From: Theristus sp. LFF4_11
Taxonomy: Eukaryota > Nematoda > Chromadorea > Monhysterida > Xyalidae
Length of the DNA: 64,000 bases
NCBI GenBank assembly: GCA_030248135.1
Contig: JASANC010000375.1
Span: 39,925 to 103,924, forward strand
Reading direction: 5' to 3'
Made by a program: the position numbers and the translations under genes. Within the stretch, counting starts at the first letter, position 1, and each line of letters begins with the position of its first letter. Of the stretch, positions 28,277-39,761 are shown piece after piece. A model generated the notes under the pieces. That model saw only the letters and a program-made list of their open reading frames with translations. It was not told the DNA's origin and did not search any database.

Positions 28277-30476
28277 TTACCTCGTTCAATGCGGCTTCTT
28301 ATATGTATTTATTGGCATCATCAACGTCAACAATTTATGTTTCACAGAGCTAAATAGTTTGTACTGAAAGCGTTGTATGATTCTTGTATGTTATTTAAAA
28401 AAGTATTGATGTTGTTTATATTAGATACCTACAGGTTTGAACAATAACCATAATGTACATTTATATTTCTATGAATGATTCAATCAAACGTGATACGGAG
28501 TGTGTTATACAATGCGTGAAATGTTACAGTTGTAGACACTGTTGTTGAAAATAGGTTATTTCCATTTGTCAACATTCATGTCATTTGCCCACTGATCTGA
28601 CGCATTGTTGAATCTTGTTTTTTTAATCTGTTTATCTGATTTGTTTGCTTGTTGTTTTGAAGTTGGTAGCTATGATATTGTGGCGTTATTTCTGTCAACA
28701 CTGTTTGGTTCATTTTACGTGGCAGACTAACATAGCCGAAATTTTAAACTATTGATTCAAGATAGCCAACATAATTTGTGTTTTGCTGCTGAACCAGTTG
28801 GTGCTGTCCCATATTCTCCTGTCTAATATCATCTAAATCAAATATCATAGTTACTAGCAATGCGTAATTTCAACCTGCATCCAATTACGGCTAGCAAAAA
28901 TGGACTCATATCAGTTTTTTAGAGCGAAAAAGAATTTCTTTTTAAGTAAGTTTTTTTTTGTGTGCGTTTTATTACGATATAGCGTGATAGAGGAACATAA
29001 TTCATTTATAGTGACTAAGCCTGATGTTAGAACGAATGTATGTGATTTCATCAATTTCTCTAATATGTCACATGCCTCGAACTATTTGCCGTGTCTCTAT
29101 CTACAACGTTCTTGGTACAAAACTTGCAGCTGCAACAAAAAACAATATACCCCAAAAAACATTCAGAAACGTTCACTGTGACAACACATTTTAGTACTCC
29201 ATTGCACTGCATGTGTGCTTTTGTTCTTGGAGAGAATCTCGAAAGTGCGTTTTTGCTGTTGCCTTCTGCAGGACTTCATATTGCTTTGCATTTTTAACCG
29301 GCCCATGAAGTAATCCCACCAGCACATACAGCATTTCGGAGCGTTCGGATAATAAACAGGCTGATCAACGCAGCTTCTAGCTGCACGGATGAACTCGAAT
29401 TGGCAAATAGAAAAACTCGTGTGGAAACCGACAGCTAAAAATGCAATTTTAATATTCGTGCTGTAGTTTTTCAAACACCGGAATACACTGGAGAGTGGTT
29501 CCACTCACTCGTTTTCTCCTTATTTAATTATTATCATTACGGTTTTCCATTATATGCGCACATGAAACTTCCGGAGAAAATAGACACAATGTATGTATGT
29601 ACACACATTAAAGTAGCCGTATATTGTGTTGGGTGCATGAACACAGTGGGTAAACCAATATATGCTGATGTGCGTAGATTTTTTAATAAACACCAGGATC
29701 TTCTCTCAACAAATGCCGCAGACTAACAGAACAGTTGGCTGGCACTGTCACTTTTTCTTGCTGTCATTGAGTTTCTTTTCTTTCAGTGTTCCGTTGTGTA
29801 AGTTACATTATGTTTTCAACTCTAACACTTGCAAGAGAAGGGTTATATTCACGTTTTTACTTACATGTCTTTGGTTCTCACAGTCACAGATGGTGATGAT
29901 CGTATCTCTAATCAATAACAGCTGTCTTAACACATGCGAAAAAACTGACGTTTCTTGAATTTTTTTCTTTGAAACTTTCGCGTCATGAATGTTTTGGTCG
30001 CTACGATACAAATGGAATGATGTTGTACCATACAAGTATGTTCTGTATCCATCATATTCGCTTCTTCGGCTGCTAACACCCTATATTCCATGTTTTTCAT
30101 TTCCATTCACTGCTCTTACGGATATTCTAGGCTAATAACTTCTATCTAGATTCTACTACGTTGTCGATGACCATAATGATTTTGATAATTGTGTTGATGC
30201 TCTTTTTATTGCTGTTGAAAATATCATATTGATTGTCATTCATCACGTTTTCCCAGTGTTTTCCGTTCATTTTTGTCGTTTTCGATAATCAACCACGATG
30301 CATGTTTACTTTGTTTAGTATTCTAGAAAGAATAAAGGCCCACAAACGCACATGTGTGTTGCAGAAATGAAGGGGATCCTTATGGTTAGAAGGTTAGAAA
30401 GACTCTAGCTGGAACAACAACCGTTCAAATAAACGGACAATGAAAGTGAAAGTTCAACTCTAAACGATCGTTTGTA
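28277..30476. other. 3' flank of SoxD, no gene seen
   Basis: AT-rich non-coding DNA. It contains the SoxD 3' UTR of unknown length. Open frames are short and overlap on opposite strands, with no family similarity that I recognise. Confidence 0.6.
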
Positions 30477-32328
30477 CAGGGTGCTCCAGAATTATGGACA
30501 CATTTTCATTTGCCTAAAGATCTATCAAATGTGAACGAATAGAGCTGAAATTTGGTTCTACAGGTGGTCCATAAGTACTGATACCAACACTTCAAAGTGC
30601 TGTAGCTAACCAACTTTTAGAACATTATAACTAAAATTTAAACCAGTTATTTAGCAAAGTTCAACTTAGGTTTCCACTAATTTGCAGCCATAAATATTGA
30701 ACGACTAGTCTATACCAACCTAAAAACTCAAAAAAAGTTTCGCATAATAATGGCTATTTCGGGTATTGGTAGCTCGATTCTTTCTTTTCTATAACATTTT
30801 AACAATAAAAAAGACTATATTCAATTTGATATCGGTGAATTTCTGGAGGAGACCTACAGAAATAACGTAATTGGATGTTTGAATATCAGCCTTTAATACG
30901 TGCATAACACAGAAACTCGCAAGATCATGCTGTTTCGATTGCACAGTAAGCTCAAACATGAGTTTTGATTTCTAAAATGTTCTAAAATTTTTGTTTAAAG
31001 AAAGGAAACGTTTACATGATTTATTTCATGTTATTTTCAATTCATGAAGTTGATTTGAGCTTTAAAATTTAAGCTCAAAATACGAAAATGGGTGAGTTGC
31101 CTTTTGACTCGGTATTATTAAGCAGTTTGGTATCCTTTCATCAAATTTGACTGACATTAAAACTGAACGTGAACAAGCTGACAGCTAAATTTGTTGACAT
31201 GCTGCTGTACGAGAAAGTTCTTTTCCCTGATTTTGTCCACTCAGGTTGAACAAGCAGAAAATTACAGTTTTCCAGTTTTTTAGTCGTTGTGGTGAAGCCG
31301 TTTGATATTTTAGATTGAAAATAGCAGAAAAACCAATTTGAGCTTTGCTACATAACTGATTAAATTTTGACCAAAATAGTCAAACGGTTGGCGAGTTCCA
31401 AGGTTTTAAAGTTGGTATCACTACTTATGGACCACCCTGCATAGAGCTGAAAATTTTGTTTATCCGCAATCAATTTTATATTCGCTAAGCTTCTGCTATC
31501 TGGAAGCCGTTACATTTGAAAAAGTTGAATACACGAAGTTCGCTTTTTGCGGTTTCGCCAGGTAGATTTGAGCCTTTCTCTCGATTTTTGGTTTTCACGG
31601 TCACCCACATGAACTCACTGCTTTAAGACTAATCATTAAGACTTTTTTATTTGAAGGCGTGAGACCGGAAAAAAATTGGTTAAAGCGGATTCTGAAGGGC
31701 AGTTCCGGTGGTGAATACTGTTTTCAAATTCACCACGGTCCGGCGAACGTCGCTGGAAGCCGAAGTGCTTGACTAAAAAACGAAATGCATTCGGAATAGA
31801 CATGACAATTTTTTTGGCGAATTCGCTTTCTAACGTTGCTGATCACACTTTTTTAGTCACTAGTCAGCCTCAAATTTTTTAACTGTTGTAGAAAACATTT
31901 ATAAATGTAATAAGACGACAAAAGTCCGGTGACCGAAATGTCTTCTTTAGCGACTGTTGCACAGCCACTTGCTAGCTTCAGAATAAAACAGTTTTAGCTA
32001 CGATAAATAGTTTTAGCAGCTTTGCTAAACTACTTCTAAGATCTGTTTATTAGTTTCAATAACAATAGTTGAAGATTTGACTTTTAAAACCATCGAGAAG
32101 GCTAGGAAATTCAACCAAAACCAGTTGAAAAACTGTATTTTGGATTTCTCACTTAACTGCCAGCCTACCTATCAGTTATCACAACCTAACGAACTCCACA
32201 ATTTATGTTGGGAAACAAAATTTCCATCATTCTAGAGTACCTGTACCAAATTTAAGCATTATTCATTAAAGTTTCATATGATCTCTAGCAAAATGAAATT
32301 GTGTCCAGAATTCTGAGACACACCCGAG
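30477..32328. mobile_element. Imperfect long inverted-repeat element, TA-flanked on the left, hosting a second element
   Basis: The left end begins CAGGGTGCTCC-AGAATTATGGACAC after a TA. The right end, read on the minus strand, begins CTCGGGTGTGTCTCAGAATTCTGGACAC. Similarity continues inward for about 70 bp with mismatches. The right TA duplication is not preserved. This fits an old Tc1/mariner-type non-autonomous element. It has no transposase frame. A second inverted-repeat element sits inside it at 30561-31439. Confidence 0.6.
30561..31439. mobile_element. Nested mariner-like MITE with TGGTCCATAAGTA termini
   Basis: The termini are CAGGTGGTCCATAAGTACTG on the left and, in reverse complement, CAGGGTGGTCCATAAGTAGTG on the right. 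Inverted similarity extends more than 100 bp inward. A TA precedes the left end; the matching site on the right is CA. A related sequence, TAGAGCTGAAA(A/T)TTTGGTT, flanks both sides, as if part of the target region is duplicated. The termini resemble those of the element at 33554-33921, so the two share a superfamily. Confidence 0.7.
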
Positions 32329-33039
32329 CTCAACACACTGTCAACAACATATGTGACACCATCAATAACGATTGGTGAAAACAAAACATAAATTATCAAC
32401 AACCACAACCCTCCCTAAATGAACCAGTCGCAAGTTCTGTAAACACAGTCGTCAACCGTAACCAAAATATACCTACAAATGTGCAGTTCACCTTACTTAC
32501 TATTATCGTTTCAAAAAGTTTGTAGACGTTCAAAAGTTCCACGCTCTGGGAAACGCCGCACAGCTAAAGCAAAAAATCCGTATCCTCAATACGACGGTGC
32601 CTAAAAAATTTGTATGCCGCGCAACGTATGAAACATTTTCCTATCCCTGCATGCAAACACATTGAGTCTCCAAACCAAAACAAAAATAATATCTTCGATA
32701 TCATTTCAACTCATGAAAAACAGAGTTCTCATATTCTGATATTCATACGATGATTTCGATTCTCCCTGCAGATTTTCATGAATAAGTAATTTAAAGGAAA
32801 CCACATACACAGAGCCCGCTTAAAAATGTAACCAAACGAATTTGCCGTTTTATTAATGGTCTTCGACAGTGCTTATCCGCACGATACTGAAAGTAAAGAT
32901 GGTAAAAAAACGGTTTTTTATATTGCCAGGAACAAGACCGGTTCCATTTCCGTTTTAACCTTGTTTTGTTTCCCTATTTTACCCCGGTTGGCTCCGGATC
33001 TTAGCTCTCGGAACTAATCAGATCTCGGTTTTTTTCAGT

Positions 33040-33110
33040 CTTGTGGTGTGGTGGTAGCGCGTAAGACAATTGTCTGTGCGTTCGGGGATCGAGCCCCGCC
33101 GAGGGGTGTA
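33040..33110 (+). repeat. tRNA-like sequence, SINE candidate
   Basis: TGGTGTGGTGGTAGCGC (33043-33060) resembles a pol III A box. CGGGGATCGAGCCCCG (33083-33098) resembles a B box / T arm with a 5-bp stem. The spacing suits a tRNA-type promoter, but no 7-bp acceptor stem closes around them and the anticodon stem is poor. A tRNA-derived SINE head or a tRNA relic fits better than a working tRNA. Confidence 0.45.
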
Positions 33111-33553
33111 CACTATGGGCACATAATGACAGAGAAAATTCGATCGGAACCCTATTCGACGGCGTTCTGTACGCTTTTCTGGGTTAGCCTGGCTAAAAAC
33201 ATCGCCTAAAATTCCAACTAACAGAAATACAATTAAAATTAGTGTTTTAAACAGAATGAAGTTCAATTTGAATTGCTTTTTGAATTGAATTCAATTTCAA
33301 CTGCCAAAATGTATCGAAAATTTTAAGTTAAAACCTGGCTTTTCAGTCAGTGCCTGCACGTAATTTCTAAACACTCATTCATCACAATTCTTTCTATTTT
33401 GGTTGTATTTATTTTTGCAAGAAAAAACGGAATTAAAATCTTTTTTTAATTTCCCATGCCAACCCAATTGAAAATAACAAAAACACAAAAATACAAGTTT
33501 ATTGTCTTGAGGAAGTTTCATATTCAATACTTCAATATTGTAATAAACATGTA

Positions 33554-33921
33554 CAGAGTGGTCCAAAAGTAGTGAGTGCGACTTTGAATCGCTCTAACTC
33601 GCCAACGGTACGACCGTTTGAGCTGAAACTTTAGTCGCTTACTTAGAAAGTACAAACTTAGACTCCACCATTTTTTAGCCCAAACGAGAGAATCTTGCCT
33701 TTGTGTGAAAGCAAAGTTCGAAAAAAAAGATTTTTGCATGAAAAACAGCATTTTTTCAATCTCACATCGAATTGATTCATCGATAACGTCACAAATTAAG
33801 CAAAAAATTGTCAAAAATCAAAGTTAATCCTTCTCGAAAAGCCGCCAGCTTCAATGCACAATCGAGCCCTAATGGCCACTGACAAGATCAAAGTTGCACC
33901 CACTACTTTTGGACCACTCTG
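33554..33921. mobile_element. TA-flanked MITE with TGGTCCAAAAGTAGTG inverted ends (mariner-like)
   Basis: The termini CAGAGTGGTCCAAAAGTAGTG and its inverted counterpart are near-perfect over about 25 bp. A TA dinucleotide lies on each side (33552-33553 and 33922-33923), the Tc1/mariner target duplication. At 368 bp with no intact transposase it is non-autonomous. A 96-codon minus-strand open frame runs through it but shows no similarity I recognise. Confidence 0.85.
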
Positions 33922-34385
33922 TACAATAAAAACAGGAAATGAAGTACTGAATACAACAACAGAATGTAATAAAAAACCAAACCCATTTTTTCACTGCCCT
34001 TCCTCACGCATTCGTTTCTAAATAGCAGATTAGAGCCCGTTGAAAAAATAGAATATTATCCACAGTGTATCTTTCTACTTTAATATTTTTCATTTGGTCA
34101 CAGTCCAGTGTTTGCCGCATGCTTACAGATTTGTACAGATTCTTGTTTCCTGGCACGCTAAGTTTTATATGCTGATTTAAATGCTATTTTATTGAGCCTG
34201 CATCTGTTTCATAGTGGTGCCGACGTTGACAGCAAGTTTTTAGCAGCTAGGTCCGGTTGGGAGCTTTTGTTATCCAATATCACTTCTGCAATAAAGGTTC
34301 TGCTAAGTTCTGTGTGGAAGTCATCGCAGCAAAATGCACTTTTTATTTTTGTTTCGTATTAAATAAATGTGTTTGTTATTGCACA

Positions 34386-34802
34386 TACACAGGGAAAAGA
34401 ACGATCCAAATGTACTACACTATGTACATATTTCATACATAGCAGGAAGCTCCCATATTTGTTTAGGTATGTACATAGTTTGACCATAGCATCTTAATTA
34501 TGCATACATAACTAACAACAGACATAATTAGATACATACCTGTTTGTCTTGCCCTAAGAGGGTGTGGAAGTCATCGCAGCAAAATGCAAACATATTTATT
34601 ATATTTTGTCATAATTGTCTGACTGCGCAATAATCGCATATATGTGATACATACCCTATACCTCGATGGTCAGTTATGTCTATGGTACATACCATATACG
34701 TCGATGAGCCAATTATGTGTGCCACTATGGTACATTTGGGGTACATTTGGAGTACATACGTGTGTACATTTGGCGTACATTTGGATAGTTCTTTTCCCTG
34801 TG
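34386..34802. mobile_element. CACTA-like MITE with internal minisatellite
   Basis: The inverted ends are CACAGGGAAAAGAACGATCC and, on the right in reverse complement, CACAGGGAAAAGAACTATCC, followed by AAATGTAC on both arms. ATA flanks each end, a 3-bp duplication as for CACTA elements. The inside holds several GTACATTTGG(A/C/G) units near 34729-34785. A perfect 27-bp direct repeat (start GTGTGGAAGTCATCGCAGC) has one copy just outside the element (34312) and one inside (34562). Confidence 0.6.
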
Positions 34803-35871
34803 ATAGTTGCTATCTTAGCTTCATGTGCGACTGAAGAATGGTAAAACCAAAGCTTGTTGAAACAAAGCAAGACACAACTACAGAAAACAGAGTGAAAAAC
34901 TTAGAACTGCAACAATAACAGATCGAAAACTAGCAAGGCTTAAGTTTTTTTAAAGATCTTGTCGCTGTTTACAAATGAACTTTTAATGATGCCCAAAATA
35001 ACAAACTCCGTCATAACCCCCAAAACTAACTGTGCTGGTTTTAATTAAGGCGAGATGCGGTTGACTTGCTCTGTTTTCCCAAAACTATGTTTTCAGTGAC
35101 CAAATGTCAATTATGACGCAGGAAAACAAACAATTGAAGAAGCAAGAGGCTTTACGTTCGTTCGACAGCCGTTACAGTTTGCGTTCAACGCGCTCTTGCG
35201 TTTGTTTCAACAAACATTTCGGTTGGCATTCAATAATGCGTATTCTTTAATAACGTCTTTGTGTTAAGCGCCAATCCCATGAAAAGAAAAAATCGATTCG
35301 CGGTTTGAGCAAGCAGAATTGCAAATTACTAAAAAAACATGTATGATAAAAAATCTCAAATTCCCTATTTCGTACAACAGTTTGACCGGGTTTGGAATTT
35401 TGGTGTCTATCAGGAAGATGAATGACCACGAACGTGTCCAATACGCTTCTAGTTTCTCTGTCGCAACTCTGTATCGTGTCACATGAGCTCCACTTTTTTA
35501 TCCTTTGCTTGGCCTTGCACTTATAGCTTAGAGAGATCTAGCTACGCACGAGACATAAATAGCTACTACAGAAAATAAATATGCAATCTTTACGTATTCA
35601 TGTACTAACATGGGTGTCTGTGTGGGCGGAACCATCGTTTTAGGAACCATCGTTGTACAGTACTTCATTTTTATCTGTAACTCGACTAGCTAGCGTTTGT
35701 AAGTGGCCTCTACATTCTGTACCTACTGTATAGAAAACTCTGTATTCCAACTTGTTACCGATTCTTTCACTTTATTCATACTAGTCGGTAGTTAGTGCAT
35801 TTCTAAAATTAACAGCAACTTTTCAGTCAACGCAGACTATTTCAAGTGGATTACGTCTCATCAACATAGAC
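34803..35871. other. Intergenic DNA before the receptor gene
   Basis: AT-rich, no recognisable gene. An acceptor-like TTTTCAG ends at 35826, 45 bp before the receptor ATG, and may mark the mRNA 5' splice. Confidence 0.5.
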
Positions 35872-38800
35872 ATGCAGGGCAAAAAGCTCAAATTGCCGTG
35901 GAATTACATCATATCACAACGTCTGATTCAACAGCTAATTATTCAGGTATGTGCAATGTTAAATAAGAACCAGATTTCTATGTTGTCACGTCAAGTCTAA
36001 ACAAAGTTTTTTTATGACAAAAATTGTTTAGGGTTGCATTTTGTTTCCATACGTGACGGGTCAACAACGAGAACTGTTCAAGTATTTGTTCAACGACGAT
36101 TATCGACAAGAACTGCTACCAGTTTTGGATCAACGCACGCCCGTCAATGTTTCCGTTCAACTGTATTTCAAACAAGTGCTCAAAGTGTCTGAGAGCGACC
36201 AGATTCTCACCATTTATTTGTGGTTGGAGCAGGTGAACTAATCAGCCAACTAAATTACACTACCAATCCACATTCTGAATTTCATCTTTGTGCTGACGAA
36301 ACATTGCATGTGACATGACATTGCATGTGACATGATACTGCACACATGTATAATAGGAACACTCGGGAACTGGATTAGTAAAATTGGAAAACGAATGATT
36401 TTTGTGAAAAAAGTCACTTTACTTTAAAATGAACGCTTTTTTCGTCTTCTCTCAGTTGCTCAATTTTGTAAGTTTGTCTGTTACAGTATTGGAGAGACGA
36501 ATTCCTACGATGGCATCCGTCTAATTTTAGCGGACTAACATCTTTACACGTTCCAGCCGGCCGCATTTGGAAGCCTGATTTAATGGTTTACAACAAGTAC
36601 GGCCTTATTTTTTTTAAACAACAACAACAACTTATGTGATTCACTTGAATCTTATTGAATGCCAGTATAAAGGCTTTATTTTTAGTGCAAACATGAATGT
36701 GAAAGAGAATGAGCTGCTCACTAATGCTCTTTTACACCACAACGGCAACGTGTCTTTATTTCGCGCAGTCATCACTGATATCACTTGCGGATTGGATATG
36801 ACTTACTTTCCCTTTGATCAGGTTGGTCGTTTTGAAACTCATTATAATACGTGCAGCTAGTTTTAGACTTTTAGTTGTTTTCAGTGAGCGAAATTTTTCA
36901 GCAATTTTGTCACATCATGCTTGCATCTTGGTCGCTTGGAGGAGGACATATGAATTTGTCTAATTACGCAGAAAATAACCCTAATCTGACCATGAATTAC
37001 TACACCAGCAACCTTGAGTGGACACTAATGGAATTTAGAGCACGCAAAAACACTCGGTAACATATGCATATGTTGTTATGCTGTTTTTTCCAACAAACAG
37101 AAACGGCAAAAAGTCAAAACAAACTACATTACAGTCGTTATGATTGTTGTCCGGATCCATACCCCGATTTGAGCTACTACTTTGTAATTCGACGAAATCC
37201 AACGTACTATTTACTGACGTTGATCGTGCCCAGCGCATTCATTACCATTGTAACAGTCGTCGGATTTTTCACGCCACACTCCAGCAGTGGTGAAAATACG
37301 GAGAAAGTCTCGCTCGGTGTTACCGCACTGCTCTCACTAGCCATTATCCTAATGATGGTGTCGGACAAGCTGCCAGCAACGTCTAAAGTTGTTCCGCTAC
37401 TCGGTAAAATGAACAACTATTACTTAGTACAAGAATTTGCTGAATTTCGCTATCTTATACTTGCGAAGTGACTCACCTAGAGATGTAAGGGTCAAAAAAA
37501 AATTTTTTTTTTTAATTTTTTTTTTTAAAAAAAAAGTTAAAAAAAATGAGCATTTTTTTTTTATTTTTTTTATTAAAAATTTTTGAAATTTTTTCTTTAA
37601 TGTGCCCTGAAAATGCCGTTTTTGGCATAATTTTTCGAAAGTTCAACAAAAATTTTCTTTGACTTTACCTTGTCACTTAGTCTTCAACGCTGCAGGTGGT
37701 ATTCTGGATTGATTTATCGACTGTTTTCAGCCTTGGTGAGTGATGATCGACTCGCGCATTGAAGTACTTGAGCGTCGCAAAGGCTAGTTCAACAAATTCC
37801 GATGTCGCTAAGGTGAGATAGAAGCAGAGAACTCACATTTACGCATCGTTTTTCAGGATCTCGAAAGGTGGAAATTGCACTGTCTGCCACTGCAAGCGTA
37901 ACTTCGTTGGTTGCTCGTTGCTGTTTCGCCTCGTGTCGTCAGCGTGATCACACCGGTTTGTTGTGGAACTTGTTTCCATGTTATTTGAGGTGAATTGAGA
38001 GGCAAAACACGAGACGTGATGTCGTCGGTGGGAAAATGGGGTCGCCGAAACCAAGTCTGAAATTTTCACCCTCCTCCCATATGAGTGGGGGTCATATGGT
38101 AAGTCGGTGGCTCCTCAGATGGTGATATTCGGACTCCCTGAAAAATTCTGAACAACTTTCATTTTTAAAAAAAAAAAATTAAAAAAATTTTTTTTTTAAA
38201 AAAGAAAAAAAATAGAAATTTTTTTTTTCTTGACATCTCTAGACTCACCCAACTGTAGCAATGACATAAATAAAAACAACTTTGAAACAAGCGAATCCCG
38301 TTTAGGCCAGTACTACGTCGGTCTCATTCTGATAATGTTCATGGCCACGTGTGCAACCACAGTTACATTAACCCTGCAAATGAAAGGCAACGGTGGACGA
38401 CGGCTTTCGTACAGATATCGACGGCTATTGTGTCATCCGATTGTGCGCTACTTCACTTCCGCTACATTATCACTTGAGAAGAAACCAAAACGCTGCAAAA
38501 AACACAGCACCATTAACTCGAAAAAATCGGTTGGTCTAATCGCACGTACATGGAGGCAATGTGAACCTGCTGTTTCATAAAATCGAATGCAAATCGAATG
38601 ACTTCTTTCAACATTATAGGACGCCACCTTGTCATTGTTAGCAGAGTGCAACACCGCCGAAAACAACATAACCTTCCAAGACAAAGGACCGACCAATGCG
38701 ACGTCGTCACCATTCTGTAGCCTGGGACACAAAAAACCATCGACCTTTCGAGCACTTAACTTTACACAGTATGGTGGTACAGTCATCCACAACAGTGCTA

Positions 38801-39287
38801 CCGCAAACTCTGCGTGCAAGGTAAGAAAAAAACAATAACTAACAACAATGCCCAAACGAAATCCAGACAAACGAAACGAAAAAAAGAAAAAGTCGAAAAA
38901 AGCTGATCACAGGAGAAAACGCGGCAAGCAACAAGCCAGACCACTGCGACATCACTAAGTGACAACGAGCCATCTACAATAAGCCCACAGCAACAACAAG
39001 TCGAGCAACGCATCAATTCCAATTCGTTGGTGCAACATTTTATGCAGCAACCACTCCGCGACGTTGCCGCAGCGTTGGACGCAATCAACAGTCAATTACA
39101 GGCTGACAGACAATTAGCCGTGATCCGCTCAGAGTGGCAACAAATGGCGAGACTTTGTGACCGAGTGTTCATGTGCCTGTTTATATCAATAACTGCATTT
39201 TTCGCCGGTTGGATGGTCTACGATGGTCAAGAACCAATTGTGATTACGGCAGAACGCATGGACGCTCTTTCTGAAATGGACAAGTAA
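35872..39287 (+). CDS. Nicotinic-type acetylcholine receptor alpha subunit (Cys-loop channel)
   Basis: Nine exons: 35872-35946, 36032-36232, 36487-36596, 36686-36821, 36902-37056, 37135-37403, 38306-38529, 38620-38820, 38940-39287. They give 572 aa. The order is ligand-binding domain with a 13-residue Cys-loop (C163-C177), adjacent cysteines YDCC (C230-C231) that define an alpha-type subunit, M1 (~248-271), M2 (~283-303), M3 (~318-339), a long basic then Asn/Gln-rich loop, and M4 (~533-551). Glu just before the M2 lysine and Asp at the outer end predict cation selectivity; Leu is at 9'. It would form or join a pentamer in the plasma membrane. M2 looks closest to nematode DEG-3/ACR-type subunits, but I would not assign an orthologue. 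The exon 6 acceptor (ATTACAG, 37134) was chosen because it alone joins in frame cleanly; exon 1 carries a weak signal peptide. Confidence 0.9.
37470..37477. repeat. Left 8-bp target duplication of intronic hAT-like element
   Basis: GACTCACC here is repeated exactly at 38242-38249, on the other side of the element. Confidence 0.9.
37478..38241. mobile_element. hAT-like non-autonomous element inside the receptor M2-M3 intron
   Basis: It begins TAGAGATGT and ends ACATCTCTA, a perfect inverted pair, with an exact 8-bp duplication GACTCACC on both sides. That pattern and the TAGAG start fit the hAT superfamily. It is 764 bp with long A and T runs near both ends and no transposase. Removing it and one duplication leaves an intron of about 130 bp, like its neighbours. 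The subterminal block GCATAATTTTTCGAAAGTTC is shared with the elements at 42694-43733, 43975-45526 and 46699-47550, so all belong to one related group. Confidence 0.9.
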
Positions 39288-39761
39288 AATTAACTCATGC
39301 AAACCTAAAAACAAACGACTTTGCGCCATTTCGAGAAGTAAAATGAGGAGTAAAAATCTTTGAAAAAGTCGACCAGAAGCAATGTACGGTAGATCTGAAA
39401 GACTTGAAAATTTTTCGGACAAAATAAGTATTTCATAAAACAAAAAATAACTGCAGTTTAAATATCTTTCTGATACGCAAATTATCAAATTGAATATACT
39501 GTTTTATGGTTTTAACCAACAAAACAAACGTTCCAGTCAAAAGTAAACACAATGGGTAGCGGCCAAACGCAATTTATACAGAAATGGGTCAACAATCGAT
39601 TGTTTTGCTGTCTCCATGTTGTGTGTCTTATAAAACCGCACAGAAAATAAAGTTGTGTTCGAAAACGACAAAAAAAATTCCAGTTTTGCAAAGCAGTGCG
39701 TAATTTGTTTTTGAATAAAAATTCAGTTTACGTCGATTAAGTATAACAGTTCAAGCCGATC
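39288..39761. other. Short intergenic spacer, receptor 3' end and GMC 5' end
   Basis: Contains a poly(A) signal AATAAA near 39645, suited to the receptor gene. An acceptor-like ATAACAG ends at 39749, 12 bp before the GMC ATG. The two genes lie on the same strand 474 bp apart. Confidence 0.5.

Noticed and set aside
33043..33100. Functional tRNA gene
   Set aside because: A-box and B-box like segments are present, but no acceptor stem and no standard anticodon arm can be formed.
33524..33814. Minus-strand frame inside the TA-flanked MITE as a transposase
   Set aside because: Only 96 codons, no catalytic DD(E/D) spacing visible; the element is too small to be autonomous.
37404..37471. Receptor exon reading through the donor to a stop at 37469-37471 as the true end of the gene
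   Set aside because: The M3, loop and M4 exons downstream join in phase and complete a standard Cys-loop channel; the read-through piece has no membrane segment.
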